Part shown: positions 40,544 through 49,032 of the stretch, one piece after another
Position numbering within the stretch: the first letter of the stretch is position 1
How the letters are laid out: every line of letters starts with the position of its first letter
Source: a virus
Virus record (IMG/VR): IMGVR_UViG_3300028558_000018
Coordinates: 80,390 to 144,389 of that record
Length of the DNA stretch: 64,000 bases
Direction: 5' to 3' (one strand)
The notes under the pieces: model-generated
Databases searched by the model: none
What the model was told of the DNA's origin: nothing
What the model saw: only the letters and a program-made list of their open reading frames with translations
Position numbers and translations under genes: made by a program

Positions 40544-41131
40544 TTAGTCTTTTAGCTTAAAATAATCATTGATAAACCTCACACAAACCGGATGCGGCGG
40601 CATATTGCTGTGAAAATTATCCATGCATTGACCGATAATATAGCGAGCGAAGCAATTTTTGTTCTGATAAAATTCCTTTGGCTGATTTAGCCCATAATTA
40701 TGCACGAAATCATTATCCTCAAACCATTTAAGCAATTTTGCATAATCAATATTTAGCCCAATATGGTCGGCGATTTCAGCAAATTGCTTTAGCCAATGCA
40801 TGAGAAAGTCTGTTTCAAAATTCTTAGAGCCATAAATCACCTTCAATAGAAAATCTACTTCTTTTTGCGATTTATTCAACGATTCTTTGCGGTCATTTTC
40901 CGCTTTAATTCCTTCGGGCGAATTTGCGTAATCCTCGCGGGATTTATCTATTTTAACTTTCCACTCTTTATATATTGAATCGTTAGTGGATTGCGGAGTC
41001 GCAACCAATTTAATGCCATTAAAATCACTTTCGACATTGCAATTTTTATTAATCGCCATTTGGCAAATTACATCGCAAACATGGCTAATATGGTTGCCAC
41101 AATCGGATTTATATTGGATAGTTTTCATCAT
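40544..41131 (-). CDS. Hypothetical protein, helical
   Basis: 195 aa; Cys/His at the N-terminus (CGNHISHVCDVICQ) and charged helices after residue 60. Two possible ATGs at the start (41131 and 41128). No family recognised. Confidence 0.7.
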   Translation of the reverse strand: MMKTIQYKSDCGNHISHVCDVICQMAINKNCNVESDFNGIKLVATPQSTNDSIYKEWKVKIDKSREDYANSPEGIKAENDRKESLNKSQKEVDFLLKVIYGSKNFETDFLMHWLKQFAEIADHIGLNIDYAKLLKWFEDNDFVHNYGLNQPKEFYQNKNCFARYIIGQCMDNFHSNMPPHPVCVRFINDYFKLKD

Positions 41132-41159
41132 TGGGATAATCTATATTAGAATTGTTCTA

Positions 41160-41405
41160 TTAATCAATCAGTTTCGTCAAAACACTCAATGGAATGAATT
41201 TGGCAATATGAATGACTTCCGCGCCCATTTTGTGATTAATTGCGCCATAATCATCCACATAAGCAGTTTCATCGCCAGTAACCATTTTAATTAACGCTTT
41301 ATCAGAAGAATTCGCGCCGGATTTTTTGCATTTAAGCGCGGCGAGTTTAATACTCTCGCCCTTTCCCCAATAGCCCACCACCATTACGATAAATATATGT
41401 TTCAT
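41160..41405 (-). CDS. Small conserved-type hypothetical protein
   Basis: 81 aa from ATG 41405, after the upstream stop. MVVGYWGKGESIKLAALKCKKSGA resembles a short phage protein family I know only by pattern. Confidence 0.65.
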   Translation of the reverse strand: MKHIFIVMVVGYWGKGESIKLAALKCKKSGANSSDKALIKMVTGDETAYVDDYGAINHKMGAEVIHIAKFIPLSVLTKLID

Positions 41406-41416
41406 AGTTGATTTAA

Positions 41417-41836
41417 TTAAACTACCACACAATTAGCCTTGCGCTGTTCAAAATATTCGCGAAAACCAATAAGATATTTAGTTTCCGTTAGGCGCAGCCG
41501 TGAGCAAATCACCGCCAATACGCGATTGAAATATTTAACACTTTCATCAGATTCGTATAAATCGCGCTTATTCATCCCATATTTCCACGCATTATTAGGA
41601 GCGCAATCACGAATAAATTCCGCGACATGAAAATCATAAGTGCCCCGTGCAATAAGGAGTTGAATAACAATTGGCGAAAAATGATCCACCAAACATTCAG
41701 AGGTAACATCCTCCAAATCTAGCCCGCAACGTTCGGCCCAAATTTTGCGCACGCCTTCAATAGTGCTATTTTGGTCTTGTTTAACGTAAAATATTACGGC
41801 GTTATCCCATTTATCTAATTTTGGTAGATTATTCAT
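41417..41836 (-). CDS. Hypothetical protein
   Basis: 139 aa from ATG 41836; residues 90-139 are helical with paired Arg/Lys. No clear motif. One nt after the previous stop. Confidence 0.65.
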   Translation of the reverse strand: MNNLPKLDKWDNAVIFYVKQDQNSTIEGVRKIWAERCGLDLEDVTSECLVDHFSPIVIQLLIARGTYDFHVAEFIRDCAPNNAWKYGMNKRDLYESDESVKYFNRVLAVICSRLRLTETKYLIGFREYFEQRKANCVVV

Positions 41837-41837
41837 A

Positions 41838-42032
41838 TTATTTGGTTTCTTCAAAAATTCTCGCAATTGACCGCGCAAGGCCAATATTAGATTTAGTTCC
41901 CCAAGAAGTATTATAACGGGTTTGCCCGCCCTCTTGAATTGGATGCAAACTTAGCATTTCAATAATTTGCTCGCCAATTTTCGCATCGCGAATATTAATT
42001 GCTTCATAATCAGTTGAATCAATGATTTCCAT
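41838..42032 (-). CDS. Small hypothetical protein
   Basis: 64 aa, acidic N-terminus and RSIARIFEE tail. Unknown. Confidence 0.6.
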   Translation of the reverse strand: MEIIDSTDYEAINIRDAKIGEQIIEMLSLHPIQEGGQTRYNTSWGTKSNIGLARSIARIFEETK

Positions 42033-42054
42033 ATAGAAGGACGTTAGCAGATTT

Positions 42055-42234
42055 TTATCCTAAGTCGAGAAGATTTTGATTAAGATTAATTATTTTATAT
42101 CCCATTGATTGACACCATTTTATTGCGTTTTCTTTTCGGGAAAACTGATTCAAATGGGATTTATCAGCATTATCATAAATATCATAAAAAGGCTTATTAT
42201 TTTCGTCAATTGAATATATGATTATTACGTTCAT
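42055..42234 (-). CDS. Small hypothetical protein
   Basis: 59 aa (MNVIIIYSIDENNKPFYDIY...), alpha/beta. Three nt after the preceding stop. Confidence 0.65.
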   Translation of the reverse strand: MNVIIIYSIDENNKPFYDIYDNADKSHLNQFSRKENAIKWCQSMGYKIINLNQNLLDLG

Positions 42235-42237
42235 AAA

Positions 42238-42558
42238 TCATTCAATATTATTACTATTTTCATCCTGACACCTAATATCCACTGGATGATACCAATTTCC
42301 ATCCATATGATTAGAGCGAGGTTCATGTTCTCCAAATATTTCGCATTTATACTTCTCATTCCACCAAGGCAATCCGCTCATTTTCACAAAATATTGAGAA
42401 CACCGTTCACAAAGAAAAATATCTCCAGCAGGCTTATTTTTAGCTAATTTCCAAAAATCATGACCGCATGAAATCTTGCCGCCTTTTGCTTTATAGCGAA
42501 CAGCCTCGATAATTCTCTTCTTTTGTGCGATAGTTAAATTTTTAGGCTCGTGAATCAT
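42238..42558 (-). CDS. Hypothetical protein with zinc-finger-like Cys
   Basis: 106 aa; CGHDFWKL and LCERCSQYF form a probable zinc knuckle in the middle. Unknown role. Confidence 0.65.
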   Translation of the reverse strand: MIHEPKNLTIAQKKRIIEAVRYKAKGGKISCGHDFWKLAKNKPAGDIFLCERCSQYFVKMSGLPWWNEKYKCEIFGEHEPRSNHMDGNWYHPVDIRCQDENSNNIE

Positions 42559-42565
42559 GCTGTAA

Positions 42566-42703
42566 TTATTTTACTTCTTTAAAACTAGATAGCCACAAAT
42601 CAGAATGAATCTTTTTACATTCGCGGCAAACGTCTGGTTTAAGTGCTTTTACGGTAATATGCCCGCGTTTACATTCCCAGCGTTTGACTATTTGCTTATT
42701 CAT
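42566..42703 (-). CDS. Very small zinc-ribbon protein
   Basis: 45 aa with WECKRGH and VCRECKK, a compact C-H-C-C zinc site. ATGA overlap with its upstream neighbour. Confidence 0.6.
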   Translation of the reverse strand: MNKQIVKRWECKRGHITVKALKPDVCRECKKIHSDLWLSSFKEVK

Positions 42704-42915
42704 TTTTTATGGATATTGCCCAATTTAGCAATTTCCTTCCAAATCGGCCCATTGATCTTAACGGGGCGGGAAATTTGTTTATGGGGCAAAATTTGTTCAC
42801 AATTAAGCAATTCACCACTTGGCCCAAACCAAGCTGAAATTTTACCAGAAAAATCGCCGGTAATTTTGTGAATTACGAAACCGTGATTATAAAAATAGTG
42901 CTTTTGAATAGTCAT
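42700..42915 (-). CDS. Small hypothetical protein
   Basis: 71 aa, mixed alpha/beta (HGFVIHKITGDFSGKISAWFG). Unknown. Confidence 0.65.
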   Translation of the reverse strand: MTIQKHYFYNHGFVIHKITGDFSGKISAWFGPSGELLNCEQILPHKQISRPVKINGPIWKEIAKLGNIHKK

Positions 42916-42926
42916 ATTATTAAGAA

Positions 42927-43232
42927 TTAGTCCGCCATCAAATAAGCCTCGCCGCGAATATTCGCTTCTCTACGAAGAATTTCGTTGCGGTTAATTGCCT
43001 TAAGGGGTTTCTCTTCGGTCAATTTACGATAACGCTCGCTAAATTCATCCTCGCGCACAATTGGAATCAAATATTCCACAGCGGCGAAAATTGACCTAAA
43101 TTTATGGGGAATAATTTCATCACTACAAAATCCGCGAATACCTTTACGAATTAGTGTTCCCGTTTGCTCAATATAGGAATAATCATAATTTGAGAGAAGC
43201 ATCGCAAGTTGTTTGTGAATCGGTTGTTTCAT
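42927..43232 (-). CDS. Small hypothetical protein
   Basis: 101 aa from ATG 43232, 8 nt after the -10 box. Helical, R/E-rich C-terminus (LRREANIRGEAYLMAD). Unknown. Confidence 0.65.
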   Translation of the reverse strand: MKQPIHKQLAMLLSNYDYSYIEQTGTLIRKGIRGFCSDEIIPHKFRSIFAAVEYLIPIVREDEFSERYRKLTEEKPLKAINRNEILRREANIRGEAYLMAD

Positions 43233-43240
43233 CAATTAGG

Positions 43241-43268
43241 AGCCTACCACTGTGCCGCTCTAAGTCAA
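43241..43268 (-). promoter_or_regulatory. TTGAC-family promoter, leaderless type
   Basis: TTGACT, 16 nt, TAGGCT. Confidence 0.6.
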
Positions 43269-43580
43269 TTACTTTTTAATTTTATTATCAAATCTCAATC
43301 CAACAAAATTACACACTAAACTAGCCTTGGTTTCAATATATCGCGGCACAAATCCCTTTCCATTGCAATCATGACAATTCCAATAAGAATTATATTTGCT
43401 TCCGACTCCACTTCCGCCACAAATTGCGCAACGTTGATTATTATGCCAAGGCAGTAAAGTATAGTGCTTCCACTTATAGATTTTCTCCTTAATTTCGCAT
43501 TTCCAATGGTGATACCAATTTGTCCAAGTATTAGGGGTGAATCGCCAATAATTAGATTTAACCCAAATTAGAAATTTCAT
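43269..43580 (-). CDS. Zinc-finger protein, DnaJ-like CxxCxGxG motif
   Basis: 103 aa. Trp-rich first half, then CAICGGSGVG and CHDCNGKG, one DnaJ-type zinc repeat pair. Probably binds zinc; partner unknown. Confidence 0.7.
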   Translation of the reverse strand: MKFLIWVKSNYWRFTPNTWTNWYHHWKCEIKEKIYKWKHYTLLPWHNNQRCAICGGSGVGSKYNSYWNCHDCNGKGFVPRYIETKASLVCNFVGLRFDNKIKK

Positions 43581-43582
43581 AA

Positions 43583-44017
43583 TTAAAGAAATACCCTAAC
43601 AACCCAATGAGCATCGCTATATTCAATTCGTTTATATTGAATCCCGCAAGTCTCAATACATTCCTTAGCAACTTTCAATCCATCTTGAAATATGTTGCAA
43701 ACTGAAAATCCAAAAGTCGTTTCATAAGCGTTAAAATTACATATATTTTTATCCTTCAATGATTTCTGCATTGCCGCGATAATTGCTTTCCGGCGAATTT
43801 TCATATCCTCATTATTTTTCGCCTTTGATTCGATTTTATTAATTATCCATTCTGCGTCGAATTTCTTTGGGATTTTTGCGTCATTAAGCAATGGCTGCAT
43901 AGAATTCATATCTCTAATGCAAAATCCACTATAATCTTCGCTCACTTGGACTAAAATCGGCACGCCGAGAATTATTGATAGCTCTTTCTCTAAAGAAGTT
44001 GAAGGGTTATAGCTCAT
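43583..44017 (-). CDS. Hypothetical protein
   Basis: 144 aa from ATG 44017, right after the upstream stop. Alpha/beta pattern with Lys-rich helix (RRKAIIAAMQKSLKDKN). Unknown. Confidence 0.65.
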   Translation of the reverse strand: MSYNPSTSLEKELSIILGVPILVQVSEDYSGFCIRDMNSMQPLLNDAKIPKKFDAEWIINKIESKAKNNEDMKIRRKAIIAAMQKSLKDKNICNFNAYETTFGFSVCNIFQDGLKVAKECIETCGIQYKRIEYSDAHWVVRVFL

Positions 44018-44018
44018 T

Positions 44019-44207
44019 TTAAGTCCCGCAAATAAATCGCCCCACATCCTCGTATTTATACATTTGAAGTTTATAACCCTCAATAGAAGGGAATTTAAAT
44101 TGAAATTCTTTAAATAGAGCCAATGCTTTCTCGTTCTCTTGCAAACTCCGTTCATGAGTAGCAAATAGGTGAACTCCGTCTTTAGAAACATTAATTTCGT
44201 AGTGCAT
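44019..44207 (-). CDS. Small hypothetical protein
   Basis: 62 aa; HYEINVSKDGVHLFATHERSL fits a small beta sheet. It ends one nt before the next start. Confidence 0.65.
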   Translation of the reverse strand: MHYEINVSKDGVHLFATHERSLQENEKALALFKEFQFKFPSIEGYKLQMYKYEDVGRFICGT

Positions 44208-44209
44208 AA

Positions 44210-44488
44210 TTATTTAATCAAATAAGGCTTAACCTGTTCAAACGAGAATGTAAAACAATCAACGTCCTTTTCATCGCAAAATAGTGTCAATTCATTCTTT
44301 CTCACCGCAATTTTCTTATTATCGTCGCGCTCAAATGTAAATGTCCATTCTTGATTATCCTCTTCCCAGCTAATCATGATGGAATCACTTGGATTTTCAT
44401 AGATTTGAATAACTTTGTCGTCGGCTTTTACAATTAAATCGGCGCGGTTAATCAACTCAATAAATTTGCTCCAAGTAATAGTTTTCAT
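44210..44488 (-). CDS. Small beta-rich protein
   Basis: 92 aa from ATG 44488, 7 nt after TAACTT; a TTG 9 nt earlier is less likely. Acidic and beta-rich. Unknown. Confidence 0.7.
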   Translation of the reverse strand: MKTITWSKFIELINRADLIVKADDKVIQIYENPSDSIMISWEEDNQEWTFTFERDDNKKIAVRKNELTLFCDEKDVDCFTFSFEQVKPYLIK

Positions 44489-44495
44489 AGTTAAC

Positions 44496-44523
44496 AAGTT
44501 AATAGAACTTTGCGCTTTGTCAA
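44496..44523 (-). promoter_or_regulatory. TTGAC-family promoter, leaderless type
   Basis: TTGACA, 16 nt, TAACTT. Confidence 0.65.
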
Positions 44524-44529
44524 ATAGAT

Positions 44530-44727
44530 TTAAACATTTTCTAATTCTTTTTCAATCTCGTGCCAAATTTGTTTTTGAGTTAATCCCTCTATGTTGTTGG
44601 GATAATGTTTAATTAGCGAATTTTTGATATAAAGCATCCTATCGTAACGACTATGGGGTTTAGAACTTAGCGCAGTTAAGCTAATATGCCATAAATCGCT
44701 AATTAAGAGATTTAACGGGCGGATCAT
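44530..44727 (-). CDS. Small hypothetical protein
   Basis: 65 aa, helical (LTQKQIWHEIEKELENV). ATGA overlap with the upstream gene. Confidence 0.65.
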   Translation of the reverse strand: MIRPLNLLISDLWHISLTALSSKPHSRYDRMLYIKNSLIKHYPNNIEGLTQKQIWHEIEKELENV

Positions 44728-45533
44728 GATTTATTAGGAAACAATTCCTTAGCCTTTTCGTATTTAGCAGAATTCTCTTCTAAATCAATATATTCCATCA
44801 AATCCTTATAATATCCAGATGGATGATTAGTAATCTTTTGGCCCTTCTTCACGCTACCCCGCGCCGAATCTTTGTTTACTTCGGAAATCTTCTCATTGAA
44901 AAATCCCTTTGTGCGAATGGGAATATTGATGTTGTAAATCTTACATAGTTCTACTAATTCCGCGCCGCTAATTGGCTTATTAAGTTTAATTTGCTCTTTG
45001 ATGTGATTAATGCGGAGAATTTTGGCCTGTTTAAGATTTTCCTGATAGAGCGCATCGGTCTTTTCTTTTTCTAACCGCGCTATTTCGTTAATAGCCAATT
45101 GTTTAGCTTTTAATTTGGCGAGAACTTCATTGAATTCGACTTCGGTGATTGCATCGCCAAAAATAATCTTGAATTTCGTATAGCTTACTAAGTGATGCCG
45201 ATTTTGGACTAACTCGCCCGCGCACATTTTATCCCATAAATCAGTATAATAATTAGATTGTTTTTCCACCACCGATTCTTTGGATGGATATTGAGCAATA
45301 AATTTTTCTTTGAATTTACCTAATTCGCGCGCAATCTCATAAGGTTTATCGTAAATTGAATGCCCGCGCTCGTAAAGATTTCCGTTCGGAAAGGAAATTT
45401 CAAGATATAAATCTACGCCGGATTTATTATCCACCAAATAAATATTCATTCCGTAAACTTCTCCAGCTATTTGCGCCTGAATATTACGCTCCGTTTCATT
45501 GCTAAAAGCGGGAAAAATTTTAATAAGTGACAT
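44724..45533 (-). CDS. Hypothetical protein with coiled coil
   Basis: 269 aa; residues 130-190 form a K/E-rich coiled coil, and a basic segment (KKGQKITNHPSG) follows. The N-terminus is alpha/beta. No family recognised. Confidence 0.7.
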   Translation of the reverse strand: MSLIKIFPAFSNETERNIQAQIAGEVYGMNIYLVDNKSGVDLYLEISFPNGNLYERGHSIYDKPYEIARELGKFKEKFIAQYPSKESVVEKQSNYYTDLWDKMCAGELVQNRHHLVSYTKFKIIFGDAITEVEFNEVLAKLKAKQLAINEIARLEKEKTDALYQENLKQAKILRINHIKEQIKLNKPISGAELVELCKIYNINIPIRTKGFFNEKISEVNKDSARGSVKKGQKITNHPSGYYKDLMEYIDLEENSAKYEKAKELFPNKS

Positions 45534-45535
45534 AA

Positions 45536-45778
45536 TTATTTCTTTTTAGAATAAGCAATTAGATTCTTTACGGGAATATTTTCTTCATATAATTGACCCC
45601 AACAATCCCAACTTTGGCAATGCGCAATGCCTTTATTGTCAACGTAATGCACAGAATAAACCAACGCGCAGCTATTTTTTACCTCTTTACCATTAATCAT
45701 CTTTGTCCCGCGCATATGGGAGGGAGAATCTGCGGCGTTGTAAATTTGGCTATTGCGTTCTACTAATTTGATTTTCAT
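45536..45778 (-). CDS. Small hypothetical protein
   Basis: 80 aa, Cys/Trp-containing centre (HCQSWDCWGQLYEENI). ATG 8 nt after TAAAGT. Confidence 0.65.
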   Translation of the reverse strand: MKIKLVERNSQIYNAADSPSHMRGTKMINGKEVKNSCALVYSVHYVDNKGIAHCQSWDCWGQLYEENIPVKNLIAYSKKK

Positions 45779-45786
45779 ATGGGAGG

Positions 45787-45814
45787 ACTTTATATTAATG
45801 TCGCTCTAAGTCAA
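45787..45814 (-). promoter_or_regulatory. TTGAC-family promoter, leaderless type
   Basis: TTGACT, 16 nt, TAAAGT. Confidence 0.6.
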
Positions 45815-45820
45815 TTAAAA

Positions 45821-46738
45821 TCAATCGGAAAAACTTCCGAAATCAATAAAATTTTTATATTCTTTTTGGCGACTTGGCTTAAATTCAGACCAATCGAATA
45901 AGAAATTAAACTGTTTCTTAGTAGGTTTCTTAAATGAACAAATATGAATTCCCAATAATCCCTTCCCTAATTTAATCCACCCAGCCTTTTCCGCTTCATT
46001 TTCGGTTTTACCCAAACGATCAGCAAGCCAAATATGTTCCATCATGCCGCCTTCACAAGGATAAAATTTACCATTAGGCAATAACCAACCATTATCCCAA
46101 TCAAGATTAGTTGTAGGTTCGGGTGTTGGGCGGTCTTCCCGTTCAATCTGTTTGTTAATATAGGTTTCAATTGAAGGAATCCCCGCTCTTTCCATTATTT
46201 CGCGCCGCGCTTTATTTCCCGACATTACATCTTCAACTTCTTCTTGGTCAAAAGCAATTCTACGGGCATAGGGAATATCTACTTGTTTACGAATATCTTC
46301 GGGGAAATTATCCACTATTCCCCATAATTTACGCGCCCCTTCCATATCCCAACGTTCATAAGCCGCACGAATTTCATCTCCAATATCTTGTAAATCCGAT
46401 AATTGAACTTTTTCAATAAAATCATTATTTTCCAATGATTCCGTTGCCATTTTATACAAATCATCAGGGTCGGGATATTTACCATGTTGGCATAATGATA
46501 AATTCGGCACCCAATTATCGTCTTCTAGCATCCCATCAACCCCATCTTTCCCCTTGGGGTCTTGAATCATTTTCATTTTCCCGCGAATAACTTCTTCAAC
46601 ATGCTCTTTGTTTAATCCACAGGCAAGCCCATAATCAATGGCTTTTTTATATGAACCCTCGGCCCAAAAGTTTCGTAATTGACGGGTTAATCCATCGAAA
46701 TCAACGCGAAAATATAAATATTCGGTCGTAGCTTTCAT
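45821..46738 (-). CDS. Hypothetical protein
   Basis: 305 aa from ATG 46738, following the upstream stop. Residues 235-305 (NGWLLPNGKFYPCEGGMMEHIWLADRLGK, written here in part) resemble a recurring phage module of unknown role. The N-terminus is helical. Confidence 0.7.
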   Translation of the reverse strand: MKATTEYLYFRVDFDGLTRQLRNFWAEGSYKKAIDYGLACGLNKEHVEEVIRGKMKMIQDPKGKDGVDGMLEDDNWVPNLSLCQHGKYPDPDDLYKMATESLENNDFIEKVQLSDLQDIGDEIRAAYERWDMEGARKLWGIVDNFPEDIRKQVDIPYARRIAFDQEEVEDVMSGNKARREIMERAGIPSIETYINKQIEREDRPTPEPTTNLDWDNGWLLPNGKFYPCEGGMMEHIWLADRLGKTENEAEKAGWIKLGKGLLGIHICSFKKPTKKQFNFLFDWSEFKPSRQKEYKNFIDFGSFSD

Positions 46739-46739
46739 A

Positions 46740-46931
46740 TTATTTTTCAAAAGTCTTCCAGCTAATAACTCTAATGAACAAAATTTCCATCGCGGGGCAA
46801 TAATTCTTTCCGCCACTGAACATAAATAGTGAGCGCGGGCCAATTGAGAAAATTCTGATATCGAGTTCCCATTCACGACAAATCCACATTTCAATGTCGA
46901 ATAGAGTAAAGCCTAAGTGTTTCGGTTTCAT
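46740..46931 (-). CDS. Small hypothetical protein
   Basis: 63 aa from ATG 46931; hydrophobic and aromatic (MEILFIRVISWKTF). Unknown. Confidence 0.6.
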   Translation of the reverse strand: MKPKHLGFTLFDIEMWICREWELDIRIFSIGPRSLFMFSGGKNYCPAMEILFIRVISWKTFEK

Positions 46932-46944
46932 ATTGATAAAATTT

Positions 46945-47157
46945 TTAATCATTGAATTCTAATTGGCTCAATTCCTTTGCGTGGTTGCTATTCTCAATCG
47001 CATACACCAAAACATTCCAGCCATTGCGAAGATAATAATCTTGTTCGTCTTTATCAAGTGATTCTAAATAGTTAGCAAATAGGGGATAAATTAGCTCGTA
47101 ATTGCGATATTTAGACGATAAATATTGTTTGAGATGATTTTTAGTAAAGTCGTCCAT
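46945..47157 (-). CDS. Small acidic helical protein
   Basis: 70 aa, acidic helices (LESLDKDEQDYYLRNG). Unknown. Confidence 0.65.
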   Translation of the reverse strand: MDDFTKNHLKQYLSSKYRNYELIYPLFANYLESLDKDEQDYYLRNGWNVLVYAIENSNHAKELSQLEFND

Positions 47158-47159
47158 GA

Positions 47160-47279
47160 TTATAAGAGAATTAGCGCGGCGATAAATAAAAATATAACAG
47201 TTTCCAAATTGACGAAGTTTTTATAAAATCGTTCGTTTATGGCTAAAATAAGATTTAAAAATACATTGGCAAGAGACAA
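47160..47279 (-). pseudogene. Remnant of a small membrane-protein gene, frameshifted
   Basis: The open frame encodes a hydrophobic 39-aa segment (NVFLNLILAI... VIFLFIAALILL). An ATG at 47320 encodes an overlapping hydrophobic start but in another frame, so one base change in the AAAC tract at 47278-47281 would join them into a 53-aa two-helix protein. Real decay or sequencing error. Confidence 0.45.
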
Positions 47280-47388
47280 AACGGCAATAAATAGCCACAA
47301 AATATGTAAAAATTTATCCATATTGATTGAAATTTTATTAATAGATTAAACGATATTTGAACTATTGATTAAAATTCAAACTGCGCCT

Positions 47389-47760
47389 TCATTTGTGCGA
47401 CTTTTTGTTCTGGCACCCATGAGTGTTTGAGAATTGCTGGTTGAGAATGATTTCGGTGACATTAAAGTTATTAAGTCTCGCATATTCAACGTAATGCGAA
47501 AAATGTTTGATAAAAATGTTAGTGTTGCTTTGCACTATATTGCCGTTATTGGCGCGAATACAATCACAAAAATAATCAAACGCTTTATTATGGTTAATTC
47601 CGAGAAGTTTCGGGTCAAATTTATATTCCCCATCAACGTAAAAGAATTTATCAGTTTCCACCCAATATTTACACAGCTTACTATCCATAAATTGTTGTGC
47701 CAGAGTGCTTTTACCCGCGCCCGATTGTGCCCGCAAAATATAGACTGTAAATTGATTCAT
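47389..47760 (-). CDS. P-loop kinase of the PNK/N4BP2-like family, C-terminus frameshifted
   Basis: 123 aa in this frame. Walker A RAQSGAGKST (10-19), D/F-rich ETDKFFYVDG, and NTNIFIKHFSHYVEYA match small phage kinases. The last 18 residues look wrong; in the next frame the sequence reads HSWVPEQKVAQMKAQFEF and stops at 47369, as expected for the family. ATTCTCAA occurs twice, 14 nt apart, just at the break. ATG is 6 nt after CAACCT. Confidence 0.7.
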   Translation of the reverse strand: MNQFTVYILRAQSGAGKSTLAQQFMDSKLCKYWVETDKFFYVDGEYKFDPKLLGINHNKAFDYFCDCIRANNGNIVQSNTNIFIKHFSHYVEYARLNNFNVTEIILNQQFSNTHGCQNKKSHK

Positions 47761-47766
47761 AATTAG

Positions 47767-47795
47767 AGGTTGAACTAAAATGGTTGCCCTGTCAA
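47767..47795 (-). promoter_or_regulatory. TTGAC-family promoter, leaderless type
   Basis: TTGACA, 17 nt, CAACCT; ATG 6 nt later. Confidence 0.5.
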
Positions 47796-47998
47796 TTACT
47801 TTCTGAATAATCTAATTCTTTAATTTTCTCCGCGATTTCTTCCAGCATTCTCGCGGTTAAAGATGTATGCGAAGGATAATAAACAAATTGATTATGATAT
47901 TTGGTAAGATATCCCACATATACATTCGAATGGGTTTCGTGAATATTGTATCTTTGAGACAACTTATCGATTAATTTAAATTCAAGTAGATTATCCAT
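47792..47998 (-). CDS. Small hypothetical protein
   Basis: 68 aa, helical tail (LTARMLEEIAEKIKELDYSE). The stop lies at the next promoter. Unknown. Confidence 0.65.
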   Translation of the reverse strand: MDNLLEFKLIDKLSQRYNIHETHSNVYVGYLTKYHNQFVYYPSHTSLTARMLEEIAEKIKELDYSESN

Positions 47999-48001
47999 AA
48001 A

Positions 48002-48160
48002 TTATTTGCTGTTGAAATTGATTTGTTCGTCCAGCTTATCTACCAATTTCTTAATATCGCTTTCGTGAACCATAACAATTCTATGGGCGGATAATTTCGT
48101 CGCGCAAGCAATTTGGCGCAGTTCGTTCCAAATGAGCGTAGTTAATTCTTTTTTATCCAT
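48002..48160 (-). CDS. Very small helical protein
   Basis: 52 aa (MDKKELTTLIWNELRQIACA...). ATG 6 nt after CACGCT; 3 nt to the next gene. Confidence 0.6.
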   Translation of the reverse strand: MDKKELTTLIWNELRQIACATKLSAHRIVMVHESDIKKLVDKLDEQINFNSK

Positions 48161-48166
48161 TGAGAA

Positions 48167-48195
48167 AGCGTGAATTAAGATTCGTTCTTTGTCAA
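48167..48195 (-). promoter_or_regulatory. TTGAC-family promoter, leaderless type
   Basis: TTGACA, 17 nt, CACGCT. Confidence 0.45.
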
Positions 48196-48318
48196 ATTAA
48201 ATATCGCAATGATAAAAGTTTGGCCCATTGGGTTATTCTTTTCGGCAACAATTTCGCAATCGCCACGAGGATTTAGCGATGATTTAAATCTAACGGAATA
48301 TCTATTATAATTTTTCAA
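48175..48318 (-). CDS. Very small hypothetical protein, TTG start
   Basis: 47 aa, starts TTG 2 nt after the previous stop; overlaps the promoter above. Polar, mixed alpha/beta. Confidence 0.45.
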   Translation of the reverse strand: MKNYNRYSVRFKSSLNPRGDCEIVAEKNNPMGQTFIIAIFNLTKNES

Positions 48319-48320
48319 AA

Positions 48321-48494
48321 TTAAATTTTCGCCCAAACTTCTTGCGTCTCAATATATACGCCGCAAGGTAATTTCACCGTATAAGTATGCTTTTCTAATT
48401 TAGTCGTCCAGTCTTGAGTCGTTACTTTAAACATAATTATTCCGCCAAAATAAAAATTCCCCAGCTTGCCATTTATTAAATCACCCTTATTCAT
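48321..48494 (-). CDS. Very small hypothetical protein
   Basis: 57 aa from ATG 48494, overlapping the previous stop. Beta-like (TYTVKLPCGVYIETQEVW). Confidence 0.6.
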   Translation of the reverse strand: MNKGDLINGKLGNFYFGGIIMFKVTTQDWTTKLEKHTYTVKLPCGVYIETQEVWAKI

Positions 48495-48991
48495 AATTTA
48501 TCTCCCAAATAGAACTTTTCGCCTTTGAATTCGCAAATCAGTTTGCCCGTATTAACGCACCGAGTAATTATCCCTTTATTTTGCCTCGCCCGTAATTTCT
48601 TCAATTCTGCTTGGTCTTCGCTATATTGTTTTCTCCAAGTGCCAACGGCATCTTTATAACGAATTAAATCTTTTTCTTGATTAGAATTCCTTTCCAGTAA
48701 ATCTTTGATAAACTCGCCTTTGTCAGTCGTATATTCTTCGATAATCAACTTTAGCTTAACAACTTCCGCCTCCCAATTCTCATTATTAGTCTCTTCTTCT
48801 TTAAGCTTTGTCTCTAAATCCTTAACCGTTCCATTTAAATCTTCAATTTCGCTTTTTAATCCTTCAATTTCTTCTTTATCGCAATAAAACACCGCATCAG
48901 TTCCCCATAGCTGCACGCTTTCAATATTCGTCGCCGCGTAATCATGGGCGCGGAAACCAATAATAAGTGCTTTTAAATCTTTAAATAGCAT
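48491..48991 (-). CDS. Coiled-coil hypothetical protein
   Basis: 166 aa; residues 35-125 are a long E/K/L coiled coil; the C-terminus (ITRCVNTGKLICEFKGEKF) is beta-like. ATG 6 nt after the -10 box. Unknown. Confidence 0.75.
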   Translation of the reverse strand: MLFKDLKALIIGFRAHDYAATNIESVQLWGTDAVFYCDKEEIEGLKSEIEDLNGTVKDLETKLKEEETNNENWEAEVVKLKLIIEEYTTDKGEFIKDLLERNSNQEKDLIRYKDAVGTWRKQYSEDQAELKKLRARQNKGIITRCVNTGKLICEFKGEKFYLGDKL

Positions 48992-48997
48992 AGCTGT

Positions 48998-49025
48998 ATA
49001 ATGATTAAAATACTCCTATTGTCAA
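48998..49025 (-). promoter_or_regulatory. TTGAC-family promoter, leaderless type
   Basis: TTGACA, 16 nt, CATTAT. Confidence 0.5.
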
Positions 49026-49032
49026 GTTGATT

